NCBI GenBank assembly: GCA_021849525.1
Contig: JAJZSS010000085.1
Span: 1-6,739, forward strand
Direction of reading: 5' to 3'
DNA from: Chloroflexota bacterium
GTDB taxonomy: Bacteria > Chloroflexota > Anaerolineae > Anaerolineales > UBA4823
DNA: 6,739 nucleotides
The notes under the pieces are model-generated. The model did no database searches, was not told the origin of the DNA, and worked only from the letters and a program-made list of their open reading frames with translations. Position numbers and translations under genes: made by a program. This document shows, in pieces, positions 6,111 through 6,739 of the stretch. Positions within the stretch are counted from its first letter, which is position 1. The number at the start of each line of letters is the position of its first letter.

Positions 6111-6739
6111 ATGATGAACTCTGCAACCACGCCCGATCAAAATTCTTCATTAACGCCACGATACGCCTTTGAGCGCGACCATTCGATCACTCGCTGGTAC
6201 GTGTTGGCGGTATTCATCGTGGCTGGTTTAACTTTAATTATGGCCCCAATCCTGGCCTTATCCTGGAAACAGGTTCCTTTCCCGGGTTTTGTTACAGAAC
6301 AAACCATGGTTGTGGCAGACATCAACGGGACGGATTGGACAGGGCGGGCAGCGGGTATTAATTATCCTGAACGGATCGTCAATTTCGCCGGGTTTACCAT
6401 CCGGTCGCAAAGCGATCTCGAAAGCGCCAAATGGGAATACCCACCAGGTCACCATGTCCGTATCCGGACAGTCTTACCGGACGGTACATTTTTGGACCAT
6501 CGCGGGGTTCAAATGATGGAATTTCCAGACCTGGATTTCCTCCGTCTGTTCTGGCTACCCTATGTAGTTGGGCTCGTGTACTTTGGAGTCGGGCTGTGGG
6601 TTTATCTGGTCCGCAGCCAATCGCCTGTTGGGCGAGTTTTTGCGTATTTTTGCATTACCGCATCGATTGCCTGTGTACTGCTCTTTGATGGGATGACAAC
6701 TCATGCATTCTCATTGATCTTTACTCTGGCTATCTCCCA
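6111..6739 (+). CDS. Membrane protein with PDZ-like domain, probable sensor N-terminus (cut by window end)
   Basis: An open frame from ATG 6111 runs without a stop to the window end, giving about 209 residues. It shows a short polar N-terminus, a membrane segment at about 29-50, a soluble domain at about 58-140, membrane segments at about 144-167 and 175-193, and the start of another from about 198. The soluble part resembles a PDZ fold by pattern: Gly-Arg-Ala-Ala-Gly at 78-82, ERIVNFAG at 87-94, Ser-Asp-Leu at 101-103, then Pro-Pro-Gly at 111-113. If the first segment is a single crossing, this domain lies outside the membrane. In Chloroflexota such N-termini often precede several more membrane segments and a GAF/histidine kinase or cyclase output. 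That this protein is a sensor is inferred, as the output half is not visible. ATG 6114 is an equally possible start; the ribosome binding site is weak (a GAGATGGA stretch at 6097-6104). The 12-bp gap after the oxidoreductase points to one operon. Confidence 0.8.
   Translation, partial: MMNSATTPDQNSSLTPRYAFERDHSITRWYVLAVFIVAGLTLIMAPILALSWKQVPFPGFVTEQTMVVADINGTDWTGRAAGINYPERIVNFAGFTIRSQSDLESAKWEYPPGHHVRIRTVLPDGTFLDHRGVQMMEFPDLDFLRLFWLPYVVGLVYFGVGLWVYLVRSQSPVGRVFAYFCITASIACVLLFDGMTTHAFSLIFTLAIS

Noticed and set aside
5952..6325. Minus-strand small frames around the end of the oxidoreductase
   Set aside because: They overlap two well-supported plus-strand genes and show no recognisable features.
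6289..6688. Plus-strand frames of 75 and 85 codons in the right end
   Set aside because: They lie in other frames of the membrane protein starting at 6111, which has convincing membrane segments and a PDZ-like domain.

Overview
The window looks like ordinary chromosome from a Chloroflexota bacterium, most likely class Anaerolineae. That assignment is inferred from protein style. The first gene joins an export-type domain to a Pro/Thr linker of the PTPTPT kind. The large kinase is a CHASE/PAS/GAF/HisKA_3 protein with the linker wording common in that phylum. The last gene begins with a membrane segment, a PDZ-like domain and further membrane segments, as many sensors of that group do. No marker gene is present to confirm it.

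Layout. Positions 1-52 hold no reading frame. Positions 53-262 are a GC-rich block with a small stem-loop and four tandem 17-18 bp units. This block runs in frame into a plus-strand gene (146-1027) whose body resembles secreted Chloroflexota proteins but which has no visible signal peptide or ribosome binding site, so its 5' end looks replaced or damaged. A strong hairpin (1054-1096) separates it from a convergent minus-strand gene of 1100 codons (1118-4420), a complete membrane hybrid-input sensor histidine kinase. A 229-bp AT-rich divergent spacer (4421-4649) follows, with a plausible promoter in each direction and a near-perfect 16-bp palindrome between them. To the right, a 482-codon FAD/NAD(P) disulfide oxidoreductase (4650-6098) is followed after 12 bp by a membrane protein (6111 to beyond the window end), of which about 209 residues are visible.

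How the genes may work together. The kinase would sense an extracytoplasmic ligand through CHASE and signal through an unlinked NarL-type response regulator, since none lies in the window. The flavoprotein has an intact redox cysteine pair, but the usual C-terminal His-Glu catalytic pair is replaced by Tyr and Ala, so it is neither a normal lipoamide dehydrogenase nor a complete mercuric reductase. Its tight coupling to a probable membrane sensor suggests a shared transcript. A redox link between the two is speculation.

I found no CRISPR array, RNA gene, insertion sequence, phage gene or recognisable defence system. The most interesting points are the GC-rich repeat fused to a reading frame, the altered active site of the oxidoreductase, and the PDZ-like membrane sensor next to it.
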